From Macrobrachium rosenbergii (Eukaryota; Arthropoda; Malacostraca; Decapoda; Palaemonidae): DNA of 64,000 bases. The DNA is taken from the NCBI RefSeq assembly GCF_040412425.1, contig NC_089753.1:44753913-44817912 (forward strand). The letters run 5' to 3'. Below the pieces are notes generated by a model. The model worked only from the letters and a program-made list of their open reading frames with translations, did not search any database and had not been told where the DNA came from. Position 1 is the stretch's first letter; the number at the start of each line of letters is the position of its first letter. Positions 12,107 through 26,900 of the stretch are shown here, piece by piece. The position numbers were made by a program, and so were the translations under genes.

Positions 12107-14762
12107 TGTTTGTCAGATGTGATCCGGTATCTGTTTGTCAGATTATCCTACCCTAGATTAGCCTAAGTTAGGATGGATCCTCCTTTATTAATAGTTGAGG
12201 GGGCCCGGGAAAGATATCACCTTGGCCTGGAAGGTTGGGCACCTTAAGGATTAGGCTGGAATGCACTAGCACTGATTAACTCGTTTTCATTTTTTAATAT
12301 TATTTAAGAGGAACAACGAGTTAATGAAGCACTCAGAGGAAATGAAGCTGAAAATCAAAAGAATTGCACACGAACTTATGGGAAATTCAGTGTATGCCTA
12401 TAGCAGTCTTGTACATTCTTAGTTGAAGGCTAATGTGGTTATTACTCAAAGTGGCCTTAGTTAGGTTGTGACTGTATAGTTATTTATTTTCATTCATTGT
12501 TGGAAGTAAGGTTGTGTAAAAGTTAACAAAGCATTTACATTGGAAATGGAAGTCACAATCATAAAAATCTTATTGAAAACAATATAAAAAGCTAGATACA
12601 GGCAGACCCTATAGCAGCTGGCTGTGCTCCACATATCCCAGAATCTTGAACTGTAGTACAGAGATTAACAGCTCGAACATCCATATGCAGCATCAGCCAT
12701 TTTATAATGCAGGCCTAACCACAGAATTTTAGAAAAAGAAAATAGTTTTTGTTATCAGGTGTCATACATATTTGATCATGCCCTGTGATGAGGCAGAACA
12801 AAAATAAAATACCTAAATGAGGAATAAATAATCTACCTACAGTAGAATTGGCACTGGTATGTATCTGTGATCAGGCCAGAAATGAGGCAGAAAGGGTAGG
12901 CTTTTTGCTACTTTTGAGAAGTTACGGTAGCCTATCAAACTAAGGTAGAGGCTGAATGTTCTTTGAATATGAAGAATCACTAAAAGAAAACAGTAACTGT
13001 AATTGTGGTGATGTGAAAAAAATTAGTCTGTTTCAAAAATGATCTCAAAATACTATATTCCATCTGGCATGCAGTGATTCATTTTCATAAATAATTTGCC
13101 TGCAGTTTTTCTCAGTTCTTTGAAACATTTTTATAATACTAAAGCTTTTCATAGTGACTGACATTTATTCACCCAGATTCATTACACAATTCCAAATTCA
13201 TAAAATTCTAAAATTATTCTTTTATAGCAGGTGGTAAGGATGGTAAATTTTTTTAAATTATTAAAGAAAATGCCGTATTGAATGTGCTGTACATGATTAT
13301 GGATGTTTTCTTAGGCATATCTGCCAAACATTTTTTTTCAACTTGGTTTTGATGCAGACGATTTTTTAATGAGGTGCAATTCATTTAATATAAAAGTTGA
13401 TCAGTCATTGTAAATAACAGAAAAAGGAGTGACCACAGAATTGGTAGTTATAAACCTAAAGGCAAGGTATTTGAATGTCACTTGGAACAGAATTATTTTT
13501 TCCTTAGACCCCCCCCTGGACATTCAAGAAACCTTTGAAATGCTGGATACCTCTAAGTCATAATACAGGCAGTCCCCGGGTTATGGCTGTTCCGACTTTA
13601 CGGCGCTTGCTCACAGTGCCATTAACCTGATTTTTCGGTGCCATAAGAGGTTTTACAGGGCCGTTTCCCGGTTTACAGCGCTATTTATTCCGGTAATAAT
13701 TGTGATGTTCTGGTTTACACGAATTTTTGGCTTAGAGCCACTGGGAACGTAACACCCACTGTAAACCGGGGACTGCCTGTATGCCCCAGCCAAATGTACA
13801 ATAGCTTTGAATAAAATCCAACCTTGGGCATGCCATGTAGTCAACCAGAAATTTTATTATTACAGGATAGGTATCACTACCAACTTACTCAGTACCTGTA
13901 GTACTGTTTTTATTGTACGCGAGAGAAACTGTACAAATTCAGTGACACATGTCGACATTAAGTACATAGAAAAATTAACAATAAGTGTAAAGCCTTTATT
14001 TTTTAAACAACATAGGTTAGTTATATAGGTGACGGCATCCTTAACAAACGGGTAAAAACCTTAAACCAAATGAATTACTTTTGATACCGAAATTTGATAA
14101 GAGTCTTGCAAAATCTGTCATGTTTCTCAATTCTTAAATTTGAGGTTGAATTCTCTACTGAACCTATATGGTTACCGTTCCCATATTCATGATTGGATGA
14201 TTAAATGACTTGCATTCAAATGTTTATAATGACTTACTGTCAAATGACTTATATTCAAAAGTTTAAAATTATCAGTTCAACTACTATATTGGCTGACTGT
14301 TTTCTAAAGTATCAAAAATGTATACTGTATTCTGTTTTCTTTGGTGAAAAACAATTCGGTACTGTATCCAGTTTTTGAGGTGATTCATTGCAGTAAATGA
14401 GTGGGTGCTGGGCAGTCTTCTTGGCCAGGGTTATTGAATCAGAATGGGAGATGCATTCCTTGCTAGTTTTTTCATTTAGTTCCTTAATGGTCGAATTTCT
14501 TTGTCTTTTCAAAGAACCGTCTTTGGTGTTGTTGATTTATTGTTTTTAAGTCCAGATAGTTGGAATGATTTATGAGAGGAAGGAGGTTTTAAGGAGTTTA
14601 TTGACTATTTGAAATAAATTTGACTTTTCTTTGACTTTTTCATTTTATTTTTTATTTGAGAGCAGGAATGCATCCAAATTAAATGCTCTTATTTTCTGTT
14701 TGTATTTATGTGTACTTTTATTATGTCCAGATTCTGACCAGCCTTTTCTTTGTTCTTTACAG
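12107..14762. other. Sequence upstream of the first visible MTMR6 exon; probably intron
   Basis: Apart from the MITE at 13564-13781 it holds no supported feature. The PH-GRAM exons should lie here or, more likely, beyond the window's left edge; none was recognised. Confidence 0.4.
13564..13781. mobile_element. TA-flanked MITE, family A
   Basis: TA-CAGGCAGTCCCCGG at 13564 mirrors CCGGGGACTGCCTG-TA ending at 13781. About 214 bases with no ORF. TIR style (CAGG..., TA duplication) resembles pogo/Tigger-type DNA transposons. Confidence 0.75.
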
Positions 14763-14920
14763 CACACCTAGATGACTTGTATTGCTTCCACTACACTGCT
14801 AGCAATGATGACCAGCCCAAAAGAAGCGGTTGGGACATATACAGTCCAGCTTCCGAATACCATCGGATGGGTGTGCCAAATGAGGCATGGTCCCCCACTG
14901 CACTCAACCATAATTATGAG
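14763..14920 (+). CDS. Mtmr6: MTMR6-type exon A (first one visible)
   Basis: The exon follows acceptor ...tttacag and ends before donor gtaaag. The first two bases complete a codon split by the intron. It encodes LDDLYCFHY and [10 protein letters not shown], the segment that links PH-GRAM to the phosphatase domain in MTMR6/7/8. No initiation codon belongs here; the gene starts further upstream. Confidence 0.93.
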
Positions 14921-17900
14921 GTAAAGGAGATGTTTCCTTATGTTAATAACTAAAAAGATTGTGTCTCACCATGTTTAGTATCAAGCAGATTACAGACAAA
15001 TATTTCTGCATATTTATAACTGTGAAAAAGTCATTTGGTTTGCGGGTCATCACAAGGACATAAGTGACTTGTGTGACTCCACTTTAAGAGTAAATAATGT
15101 ATGATGCATGAAGAGATAAATTTGCCAAAGTACTGTACTTGAGGATTAAAGTAAAATGACATAGGTAATTCCATAGACACAGTACTGTATGTATTTTACC
15201 TTTATAAATGTAAATTAACAAAAGGCCAAGGGTGCATGAGTACATAGATAAAAGATAACTGCATAGGTAATTATAAGTTCAAATACTGTAATATATATAA
15301 ATATGGATACATTAACAAAAATATCAACTAACCGGAACCAGTAAACATAAGTTTACTTATGTTATTTTAAAACTCCTTTTTTATATAAGTAACTTACAAG
15401 TAATTACATAGCTATTGGTTCCTAACCTATGACAGCTTAGAAGTTCAAAATTCACGCGGCAGTGCTGCAATCGTTTGTGTGTAGGTGACAAGGTCCCGCC
15501 CACTATCCGGGACTCAAAGGAACAACTTAGCAGAGAGCTCAATTTGTTTTCTGCCGGCTTCTGATCAGCATCGGTAGTTTTCGCAGTTGCTCCATCGCTT
15601 ATCGGCTAGTTATTTGCCCGATCTTGGTGAAGTATTCAGGATTTGTTGTTTTGTAGCTTTCTATCATTGATGAATTGTTTCTGGTTAACTTTAGGAATTG
15701 CTTTAGTTAACATTGTTGGATTCTCTCTGAAGACTTTGCCACTGATTGGCTGGGAGTTCTCATACAAAGTACACTAAATGTGGGGGACAAGAATGTAGTA
15801 AAGATTATACTTGCATAGAGTGTCAGGATTGGGAGGATAAGAAATGGAAAACCTTGAAATCTCATCTACAAAAACTTGAAAGAGATAGGAAGAGGAAAGC
15901 AGCCCTTAGGGCTGAGAATAGGACCAATACAGATTCTGCTCCTTTGGTTAATGTAGGGGATGATAGAACTGTTACTCCTCCAATTCCTCCTGTTTGTTTG
16001 ATCAGAAGTTTGGTTTATTTTCTAATGCCATTATGGAATTGGGATCAGCTATTAGATTTCTAATGGAGAAAAATGTGAATAATGAAAGTGCAGTGAGAAA
16101 TGAGTGTTGTGAATGTTGAGAAGGTGGTTGTCCGTCTCACCAGTGCTCCTAGACAAAGGTCACTGTCCCACTCCCCTTGCACTGGGGAAAAGACATACCA
16201 GAGGTCCAAGGGAGGCTGGTGGGCTATGGGCGTCCCAAAAAAGAGGGAGCTCTGGTGTTCTTTCACCTCAAAAGGAGTCTCGCCAACACAGAAGTCAACT
16301 TTAGTCTTCGCTCCTTTAGATAAGTCTCATGTCTTTCTGCAAGTCACAGTAAAGGAGATTCTTTCAGAGTTGTAGAAGAAGTCTTCCACTGACTTGTTGG
16401 CACAGTCCACTAGACATCCAACAGAGCCTGTGTCTTCCACATTGAGTTCATTCTCCCCTCTACGATCTCAGCCCTTTCGTGGAGGGAAGACAAAAACCCA
16501 GTCTAGACCCAGATCAAACTTGCGACCTTCTACGAAGTCCATTAAGAGGTCTTCCTTCAAGACCAACCCCAAGAAGTGAGAACTTAGTCCTCCACACCCA
16601 AGTAGGAGCCAGAATTCTTTATTTAAAGGAATGGGGGTGCAGAGGAGCAGATCCTTGGGTGGTCAAGATTCTCAAGAAGGGCTACGCCATTCCTTTCGTG
16701 AAAAGTCCTCCCTTAGTTACTTCTCCAATCGCCTTGACAGTGTATTCAAAAAGATCCACAAAGTTTTTGGCCCTCTTTCAGGAAGTCGAATCCATTTTCA
16801 TCAAGGGAGTGGTGGAAGAGGAGCTAGATCTCCACTCGGAAGGTTTTTACTACAGTATTGCCTTTTCATGGTTCCGAAGGCCCCGGGGTGCTGGAGGCCC
16901 ATTCTGGACATCAACGCCTTGTGTTCATACTGAAGACGAAGTTTCATATGCAGACCGTTCGTCCAGTCATGTTTTCAGTACAACAGGGGGACTGGATGGT
17001 CACCATGGATATGCAGGACGTGTATTTTCATGTCCCTGTTCATCTGAACTCACAGAAATTTTTACGCTTCAGTTTTTCAAGGTAGAGTATTACAGTTCCG
17101 GGCCCTATACTTTGGTTTGTTGATGGCCCCGAAAGTTTTCACACGAAACCAACGGAAGTCTCACGCCAATGTAAAACTGAGAGCAGTTCAACTGGGCCTT
17201 CAGTCCTTCTCGGATCTAGTCTGCGACAAGAAGATAGTAGTCCATGCAGACAACACCACTGCACTTTCTTACATTTGCAAAAGGGGGCACTCATTCCTTC
17301 TCTCTCTGTACGGGACAGGGAGGTATCTCCTGCTGTGGGCGGAGGAGAATCAAGTCACTCTTGTCATCCAGTTCATTCAAGGGAGAATGAACGTTACTGC
17401 GGACAAATTAAGCCGTCTCAAACAGTTCCTTCTGACTGAATGGACCTTAGACCCGTTAGTCTGCGACAGTCTGTGGAAACTATGGGGCAAGCCCACTGTG
17501 GATCTTTTCGCAACATTGAGAAATCACCGTCTTCCACTCTTTTTTTCAGGTCCCGGATCCTCAAGCATGGGCAATGAACACCATGCTTTTGGACTGGACA
17601 GGCTTAGATGTGTACTCCTTCCCTCCCTTCGGGGTGATCAGGGAGGTAATCAAGTTGTCTACGCATCAGAGCACCTCCATGACCCTAGTCGCTCCCTTTT
17701 GGCCAAACAAGGAATGGTTCCCAGATGTGATTCGACTCCTGGTGGATTACCCAAGAGTCCTTCCACAAAAATGATCGCTGTTCAGACAACCCTACTTTCT
17801 CAGATTCCACCAAGGGTTGTCCACTCTGGCCCTGACAGGCTTCAGACTTTCAGGCGCCTTGTCAGAGCAAAAGGTTTTTCGAGACAGGCTGCAGAGGCGA

Positions 17901-20900
17901 TTGCAAGGTGCAGACAAGCGTTTTCTACAAATCTTTACCAATCCAAATGGGCAGTCTTCAGAAGGTGGTGCAGCCGCTATAACATCTCTTCTTCTAAGAC
18001 ATCTACAGTATAAGTCAAATAGCTGATTTTTTATACTCCTGAAGTTTGTCGGGAAGTTATCAACTTCTACCATCAAAGGGTAGAGGTCGATGCTCAGCTC
18101 AGTCTTTAAACACAGAGGAATGGATCTGTCTTCTAGTCAAGATATTGGGGACTTGATCAAATCCTTCGATACATCTAAGAAAAAAAGTTCTTCCAGTGTC
18201 TCTTGGAACTTAGACGTTGTACTGAAATGGCTTTCAGGTCCTCAGTTCTAACCTCTCCGTTCTGTTTCTCTCAAGAGTCCCACCAAGAAGACTCTCTTTT
18301 TAGTGGCTCTTGCTACTGCCAAATGTATTAGCGAGTTACAGGCGACAGACAAGAGAGTAGGATATGTGCAAGGGGATGCAGTCTGTTCTCTCTCTTGGTT
18401 TCCTTGCAAAGAACGAGGACCCTTACAAATCCTGGCCTAGATCCTTCATCATCAAGAATCTTATGGATGTCTTAGCACCTGAGGAGGAAGAAAGACTTCT
18501 CTGTCCAGTGAGGCGTCTCAGGTACTACCTTCACAGGACGGAAAAGATTAGAGGACCTTCGAGCAACCTCTGGTGCTCTGTAAGAAACCTGGTTTGTCCG
18601 CTCTCCAAAAATGCCATATCCTTTTTTCTGAGAGAGTTGATATCAGAAGCCCACTCTCAGATCCAGGAAGAAGCCTTTCTGTTAGTTAAGATTAAGGCTC
18701 ATGAAATTAGGGCAGTCGCAGCTTCCCTGGCATTTAGACATAACTTGTCTCTCTCTACGATCTTGCAGCCAATGTTCTGGAGATGCAAGTCCATTCTTGC
18801 CTCACACTACCTCAAGGACATAGAGACTGTTCAAAAATTGTAACACTTTAGGACCTTTGTCTGTGGCTAGCATGGTGCTGGAAGAGGAAGTATAGGGAAC
18901 TCTGTTCCTTTGTTATCCACTTGCCTTGACTTATGGTTTTGAGTCGATGGGAAGTCTGCGGGTACTTTGTACCTGTAGTACCCACCAGTTTTGTTTTTAA
19001 ATAGTTTGGGTTATGGTTTTAATTCTGTGGTGTAGGTGATAGTGTGGTTGTTTTGTATTCTGGTCTTTGCCCAGGGCAAGGACATCTTTTAAACTTGGTC
19101 AGCATACGGTGTACTTCCTCTGCTGCAAAGTTCCCACTAATGTAGGGGCAACCCTTGGCTACACTACCACGCCCACTATAAGTTGAGAGAAGCATCAACC
19201 AGAGGCAGTACCTACCTGCAGCAGCTCTCTCAACAGGTAAGGAAACAACAAAGTGTTAGCAACCTTTCTATTTCAAGTTCATTACTTACTTAATACTTTG
19301 AGTAGAGTATGTCCATGCTCTTTTCCACCTCCTAACAATGTGGAATCAGCTATGTCATTACTTGGTAAGTTACTTATATTAAAATGACATTTTTATGATA
19401 AAGTTTTATATATACTTACCAAGTAATTACATGATTGGAGCCCGCCCTCCTCCCCTTGCATGGACATTAGAGCATGAAACAAATCGAGCTCTCTGCTAAG
19501 TTGTTCCTTTGAGTCCCAGATAGTGGGTGGGACCTTGTCACCTGCACACAAATGATAGAAGTGCCGCCGTGCGAATTTTGAATTTTTAAGCTGCTGTAGG
19601 TTGGGAACCAATAGCTATGTAATTACTTGGTAAGTATATATAAAACTTTATTTTATCATAAAAATCTCAAGTTGGCTCTTAAGAATGCACTTAACATACT
19701 CCAGTTTCGCTTATCTGTGAGAATACTAAAGAGAAGGTTGCATTGTCGCAAAGGCCATGTATTATTTGTAGCACTGATTAATTTTGGGTTAATTGTGTGT
19801 TTGCATATGATATTAAACCTCAGAACCAGTCTTGACTGTGTAACTGTAATCTCATTTTTGGGAATTGCATATTCTTTGATTACATTTTTAACACCAGGTA
19901 AAATATACTTGTACATCTTAAAATTATTAAAACACATGAAACACCAAAGTATGTTGTTAATTTTTTACAAACAGTCCACGGATCAAAAGCTACATTTTTT
20001 TATATTTTGTAGTAATAGTCCACAGGTAGTAAATAGTTTCTATAATATCTCAACCTCATCCAGTATCTAATTCAGGTTACAGCCCATTATATACCCTTGG
20101 AATTCACATCTTTTCATTGGTCTGAATATGCTGTGTAAGATTTTGCTGTAACTAATAGTTTTGTTGGTGAATGATTTTCAGATATGCGACACTTACCCAC
20201 AAGAACTGTACGTACCTTCTTCAGCCCCAACCAAAGTTATTCTTAGTAGTTCAAAGTTCAGAAGTAAGAGTCGGTTTCCAGTTCTCTCTTACCTCCATAA
20301 GAATCAGGTATGTCATGGTTACATAAAATGTATATTTAGTTCAGGTTTTGCATATTATTGTGTATGTTGATACATACATGTATCGAGTTTTCCAATTTCC
20401 ATTACATTGCTAAGAAATTTATGTACAGTAATTTGCTGCGCATATGAATGGTACCATCAGTGATTCTCATAGCTATCCACTGTGAAAATTAATCACAATT
20501 CTTCATTTTCAGGCTGCCCTTTGTCGATCTTCACAGCCCCTGTCAGGCTTTAGTGCAAGGTGTGAGGAAGATGAACAGCTCTTGGACTGCATTCTTCAGT
20601 CTAACCCAAATTCGACATATATGATTGTTGTAGACACCAGACCAAAGGTATTAGTACTTACAAGTTCAACTTTTGTACTACACTAACTTGATAAATTACA
20701 GATTGTTTGTGATCCAGTACTGGACCCTTCAGATTACTCAGTACATGTGTATAAATACATACCAATACTTCAGCAAAAATGTTGTCTTCCTGTTCATCCT
20801 GCTTATTGGTTTCTGAATACTGTACATTAGTTGCTGGGAATTTAGCAAGTAGATTAGGAATGTAAGAAAGACTGAAACAATTAACAAGTATTAATATTGA

Positions 20901-23900
20901 GGAAAATTGTTACTTGATTTGAAACAGCGTCACCATTGGCCATTTGTTTCCACCCAGAACATTTTCACCGGAAAAAAAATGCATATCTGTTTTGTATACA
21001 GCAAGCTCAGCTATCCTCAGAGATATCATTTTTGTATTTAGGCCTTTTGTATAATAGGAATACCGTATAAAGATACATCTGTCAACATTTTCTCGCAGAT
21101 TAATGCAATGGCTAACCGTGCAGCTGGCAAAGGGTATGAAAATGAAGCTTACTATGAGAATATCAAGTTCCACTTCTCAGGAATTGAGAATATTCATGTC
21201 ATGCGAGCCTCCCTAGCTAAGCTCATTGAAAGTAAGTGTATTTTTCTGTTTTCTTATTGTGAAAGATATTTGTTTCTTATGACTTGGAACAATGATTGTA
21301 TATAAGCAAATTGTTTAGTACTAATTTGAAGGGAAACAAACTTTTCACACAGTTTCTTAATAGTGTATATTACTAATGTTCAGTTGTTGATCTGTACCTA
21401 TTTTACAGCTTGTCAACTAGTAACACCATCTATGGGTGGGTTTATTGGAGGTGTTGAGTCATCAGGTTGGCTAAAGCATGTGCGTTCAGTTCTTGACACA
21501 GCGTCCTTCATCACCAACTCCATAATGGATGGCATAAGTGTCCTAGTACATTGTTCTGACGGCTGGGACCGTACTGCTCAGACGTGTGCTCTAGCGGAGT
21601 TGTTGTTAGACCCTTACTACCGCACAACACATGGATTCCAGGTGAATTTTACTTTGGAAATTAGCAATTCTTGAATTGCAAGGTTCTGTGACTTTCTTTT
21701 TCTCCAGTGCCAAAGTTGGTATTCTCCTCCTGCTTCCATTTTCCAAGTCTTTTGCAGTCCTCAGACCTTGATGTAAAGTCTAAATATTTCCTTCCACCTC
21801 CTTTTTTGTATTTTCACCAAGCCTGGGCTAGATGTAAACATGAAGTATAGCACACAGGTCCTACAAGCCTTTATAGTCTTATAAATTAGCATTATGTAGT
21901 TTAGAATGGTGTCTGTGCAGTAGAAATACTGTACTGTATAATGGATTATATTATTTCATAGATTCTTAAAATATTACTAATTTTTTTTGTTGTTGTTGTT
22001 GTGGAGACCAATTAGTTTTAGAGGCAACACCACCAGACTTTGGTAATAGTTTCTGAAAACTTAACTAGATAACCATAGTAAATTTTTTTTGTTTTTCCTC
22101 AGATCTTGATTGAGAAGGAATGGCTGTCATTTGGCCACAAGTTTACAGACAGATGTGGGCACATCCAAGGAGACCCAAAAGAGGTTTCTCCAATTTTCAC
22201 ACAATTCATTGGTAAGTTGCTCCTAAGTTTTGGTCAGATAAATCATGCCGCTATGTTTTATGGTCATTTTGGATTATGCTGCCCTACTTGTTTACTTTTT
22301 ATATAAAGTATGTAAAAATTGCTCTCATTATTGTTAGAAGATTGATTAGCTAATGTTTGATACTAGCCAGTCATTTTCTTTCTTAATATGACTGTTAACA
22401 GTTTTTTCTGTGAGTTATTTCGATAACCTTCAGTGGCCTACTGTACTGTATTCCAGTTTAAATTATTTTGAAAATTTACTGTTACAGTTGTTGGTCATTG
22501 TAGTTTTTAACATGGTAGGGGTGCTTTTATATACTTTTTAAAATATTTGAACTACGGCAAGTATCAAAGGGCATTTTAGAATTTTATGTACTTTTTAGCA
22601 ACTGTGTAAGGTACTGGACATTCATTTTTAGAAGTGTATGTGTTCTACACTGTATCATTAGGATGCCAATGGATGAAAAAATTCAAACCACAGTTGTTTA
22701 CACAAGCACTGTTGTAGGGCATTAGAAAAGAGAAAGCAGTAGAATTGAGAAAGGAATACAGTATATTTAATACATAATTGTACAAAACATTGATGGATGC
22801 AAATTACAAGTGAAATGATGAAGTCATCAAAGACAAAAAAAACATGCTTTCAATATTTTTTAATGTCTTACAGCAAGAAATGTTAGCATTACTACAGTGA
22901 AGTCATTGACCATGCTGGGCTGCACATGCAATGGGGATTTAGTGTTTGCAGTTTTTTATCCGTTACAATGTTCACATTTATGGCACCTAGCAAGTACCAC
23001 GTGATTGAAAAGATACCTTACAATTAGTTGTTGTAACAACACAAACAAAATTGCAAATGTTATAATAAATCTTTATACTAATTAATACACACTGGTAAAT
23101 AGTTTTGTTGCACACTACCAGCCTTCTTTATACACCTTCATATATACATCACAAAATAACTAAAAGCTGAGGTATCCACCTTTACTCAGTAGTATTATCA
23201 TTAATTTTTACAATTTATATGATGTAAGCAAATCAAAATGAATTCAAAATTGATTAAATTAACAAGTAAAAGTTTAATTTGGTTAATGATTGTGCTCTAA
23301 TAGAATTTTATTCTGAATCTATATGGTAAATCCATTTTGATGCAATGCATTGACAAAACCTGTAATTTATGAAAAGTTACTCTACAATGCCATTTTATTT
23401 AATACTTGAGTCTAAGGTATTTTTATTCATCAGTTGAACCATATCACTGACTTTACAGCTAGTCGGAAGTATTAGGTGTTACTGAAATGGATGATCTGTA
23501 TATTAAGTTAATTACATTTCAGAAATTTGTAAATTGTGTAAGTAGGAAAAGTTAAAAATTCATAATAAATTCCTATACAGTAATTGTCTTATTTCTGAAG
23601 TTCATTTAAATATTAGAAATCCGAAGAAAGTTTGCAGTATTGGAAGTCAGTTTTAGATAATCATGAATTAAACATGTTTGATAGTGTTTCTGTAATGAGA
23701 ATAGCCAGCATTGAATATGTATGTTAATTATTTTAATTTGTAAGAAGTTATCCGGCTTAGTTAGACTGTTAATCCAGATGAATGGATTTATTATGTGTGA
23801 CCACTCTTACCCTGTTTTTGAGATTGTACAATTGGTTCGTTTGTAGCTCATTTAGCTATATTATCTGCATCTTCATTTTCATAACTCCAACATGAGTTGG

Positions 23901-26900
23901 TGGTATACAGCATAATTTAACCATTATTTATCAACGCTATGCCTTTTGTGAAAAGTATTGCATGTGAGATACTAACTGTTGTTAAGGAGCTTGATCTGTC
24001 AAAGCTCCCAGTGTGGTTCTTGAAGTAATATAAACTACCAGATATTATACATTCATTGATAATTTCAGTGGCAGATTGTATCGCCTCCAGTTTAGCTGTG
24101 TATTTATATGCACGTAAAGTTAATGAATCCTGAAAGATTTCATGATTAGATATAGATGCAACACCAATACCACCAATGAATTTAGATCCATATGTGTAAA
24201 TAGCAAAATGTTATCTTTAGGAAAACTAGATACGTTATTTACTATATGTATTAAGAAATCAATTCATATCCTAAAGCCAATAACAGACTTACTTGTTTAC
24301 GTGAATGGTGATGGATCACTACAGAGAGTGAGCAATTATAAAAAATATTTTTAAAATTCAGGTGTAAATGTTTCACAAAATCTATTATGCACATTTATTT
24401 ACAGATTGTGTGTGGCAACTTCAGCAGATTCTTCCATCAGCATTTGAGTTCAATGAAAGATACCTCCTGATTCTTCATGATCATGTGTACTCTTCACAGT
24501 TTGGGACTTTTATAGGCAATTGTCAGAAAGACAGGATTGACCTGAGGTAAGTTCATTGTTTAAGTTGTTAAAATTATCTGTAAATTTAAACATTCATAAT
24601 TTTTTATTTATATAATGAAGTTTTTGTCACACATATACTCTTAACTTAGATTTGAAGCATAGGTTGTAGTCCTGTAGACTAATGAATTTTTTCCTATTCT
24701 ATATCTAGGTTGTCAGAGAGGACATATTCTCTTTGGGGATACATAAAATGCCATGAAAGTGAGTACAGAAATCCTCTCTACAGAAGAGACTCTACTGCTG
24801 ATGTGCTGCGTCTTAACCTATGCCCTCAGAGCATAAAGTAAAGTATATTTTAATTAATATTATTTAGATTACCAGTGTGTTACATGTGCTGTAGTTCACT
24901 GCAGATTTTTTGGAAAAAGTGAATGATGATCTAAGGATGGATGTATTGTATGTAAGTTGTTCTGTGCTGTAGTGAAAATTTATTGATTTAAAGGACAAGG
25001 TTATATATTTGAGATAGCTTGTTTAATCATTGTAACCATTGGCATCTAATTATGAACATTTTTAATGGCATAACAGTCAGATACCATCATCGTCATCATC
25101 ATTTTTATATTGGATTTTTTATAGGGAAAATGAGCGCAGTTTCTGGATTTGGGTTGACTAAATATCTTGACTCTTAAGATCTAGGTCTATTTTCTCTACT
25201 TTTTCAACATTTAATTTTTGATCAAGTGCTATAGTAACAATATACTGAGTCATGATGCAAATCCAGTAAGGAATAAAAACAGTATTGTTCAAAAATCTTG
25301 GAGAAAGTTCTACAACTAATAACCGTTTTAATTGCAGAGCAAGGAAATGCTATGCATCAAGTAAGCAAATGCTATATTGTCATAAATCTTTGGAAATTTA
25401 GTAGAATAAATGACTTTGAGCCCAGGAGCTAGAGGATTATCAAGTTCTGTCACTCATAAGGATAAGAAACATCATTTTGAAACAGAGTATGCTTTCCTAT
25501 AAGTTGACAGTCAATTATCTGTTATATTGATTAATTTGATATATGTACAGGTACTTTTACAGTAATACTATTTAAAAACTGGTGTAAGAGACTGGTTGAA
25601 ATTGTTGTAACTGTCTAAATGAACTTAACTTTCAGTGCAAGCTGTTTCAGTCATTGAAGCTTGTAGCAAAGTACTTAAGTAGAGGAAGCTTTATTACCCC
25701 AATTTCCTTTTTGTTTATAACTTGGCCTTTGTTATTGGCATTGGTTTTGATTTTGGTAAGAATTGTGATTGCTAGTTTGTGAGATAAGAATGAACATCAA
25801 AAGTATCATGAGTGTATGTGGATACTTTATTTTATTCATGAATATTGATTATAATTAATTTTGTACTTTTTGTATTAGCTGTGCTTACACAATATTGCAT
25901 CTGTTCAGTGCAGTGGTCTTGGAAGATTTGCCCATGGGCTAAAGCTCCTCTCCTGCGTATGTTGCACAGCGTGTCCTAGCTTTGTTCTCAAACTCCTTTC
26001 TTGCTGGTGTTGCTGTTACTCCCACTCATTGGGACACCTGCCTCAACTTCATCCTGGAAAAGGAAAAAAATGCAAATGTATTTCATTTTTCTCTAGCTCC
26101 TTGTTCTTAATATTGAGGCTCTTGGTGGAAAAGGGTTGGAATTCAAGTGTATTTGATTTTCCTCTAGTTTCTTTTCGTCTTACTCTCTTTTTCATCATCT
26201 CTGTCTTCAAAATGGAAAAAGGTAAGAGGGCCTGGAAGGAAGCTTACTGCAAAAAGGCCCAGTGGGCATCCAAGAACATAAATCCTCTTGCCCATTCATG
26301 AGAACAGGTGATAATTGGCTTCACAGATGACCCGGTTTGTAAACCTGCTCATAACCAGTCCAGTTAATGTGCTTATGCATTCCTTGTCACCTGCATAACC
26401 TTCCAGGGCATTGGGGACTGACCCAGATTCTTCCCTTGTTGACGGTTCTTCGAAATGGACCCTGGACATTCATGGGAGTGCGTAATACAAGAAGCTTTGT
26501 CCCTTACTGATAACATACTGTATGTTACCACTGCCAAGTCTCATGGTGATGTTTTCTTGCATGACCATTCCCTCATGCTGGATATCCATTCCTGACCTTT
26601 CCAGTTTGGATACTTTTCAGCAAGGTTACAGTAATGCATGCGCTCCCCTGGACCAAGCACCAATTCCAGCACTGTTGAGCAGAGACAATAACACATATGC
26701 TTGCTCCCTTGGGCCAAGCACCAGTTCCAGTAAGTATGGTTCTACAGTTGTGTTTGGTATCACTTATACAGGTCAGTCAATCCCCACAATTGATGGAGCA
26801 CTTAGTGGGAGGGCCTTCTCAGCCTGCTGTGGGTCCCTTGCTTTTGGATCCTTAGCAGACAGAGATGGAGAGTTACTTCCCTGAAGGCACTGGTCTCATC

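Larger units (their letters stand above)
15382..19665 (+). mobile_element. DIRS-type tyrosine-recombinase retrotransposon, decayed, inside MTMR6 intron 1
   Basis: The element has the full DIRS layout. Inverted terminal repeats are at 15382-15550 and 19477-19665. An internal complementary region at about 19344-19430 has a left half that pairs with the element's left end and a right half that pairs with its right end. Order: gag-like Cys region, RT, RNase H, tyrosine recombinase. It is broken by several frameshifts, a junction deletion in RT near 17150 and lost catalytic residues, so it is not autonomous now. It is in the same orientation as the host gene. Confidence 0.88.

Noticed and set aside
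13872..13990. Missing PH-GRAM exon (TVFIVRERNC resembles a PH-GRAM block)
   Set aside because: Only about ten residues resemble the family, with gaps; no donor gives the phase needed by the exon at 14763, and flanking residues do not fit.
18364..18843. An intact recombinase or phage integrase gene
   Set aside because: It is the frameshifted C-terminal part of the DIRS recombinase within element 1.
26029..26884. Host exons in the MTMR6 intron
   Set aside because: Frames are broken, lack motifs and do not match splice phases of the flanking exons.
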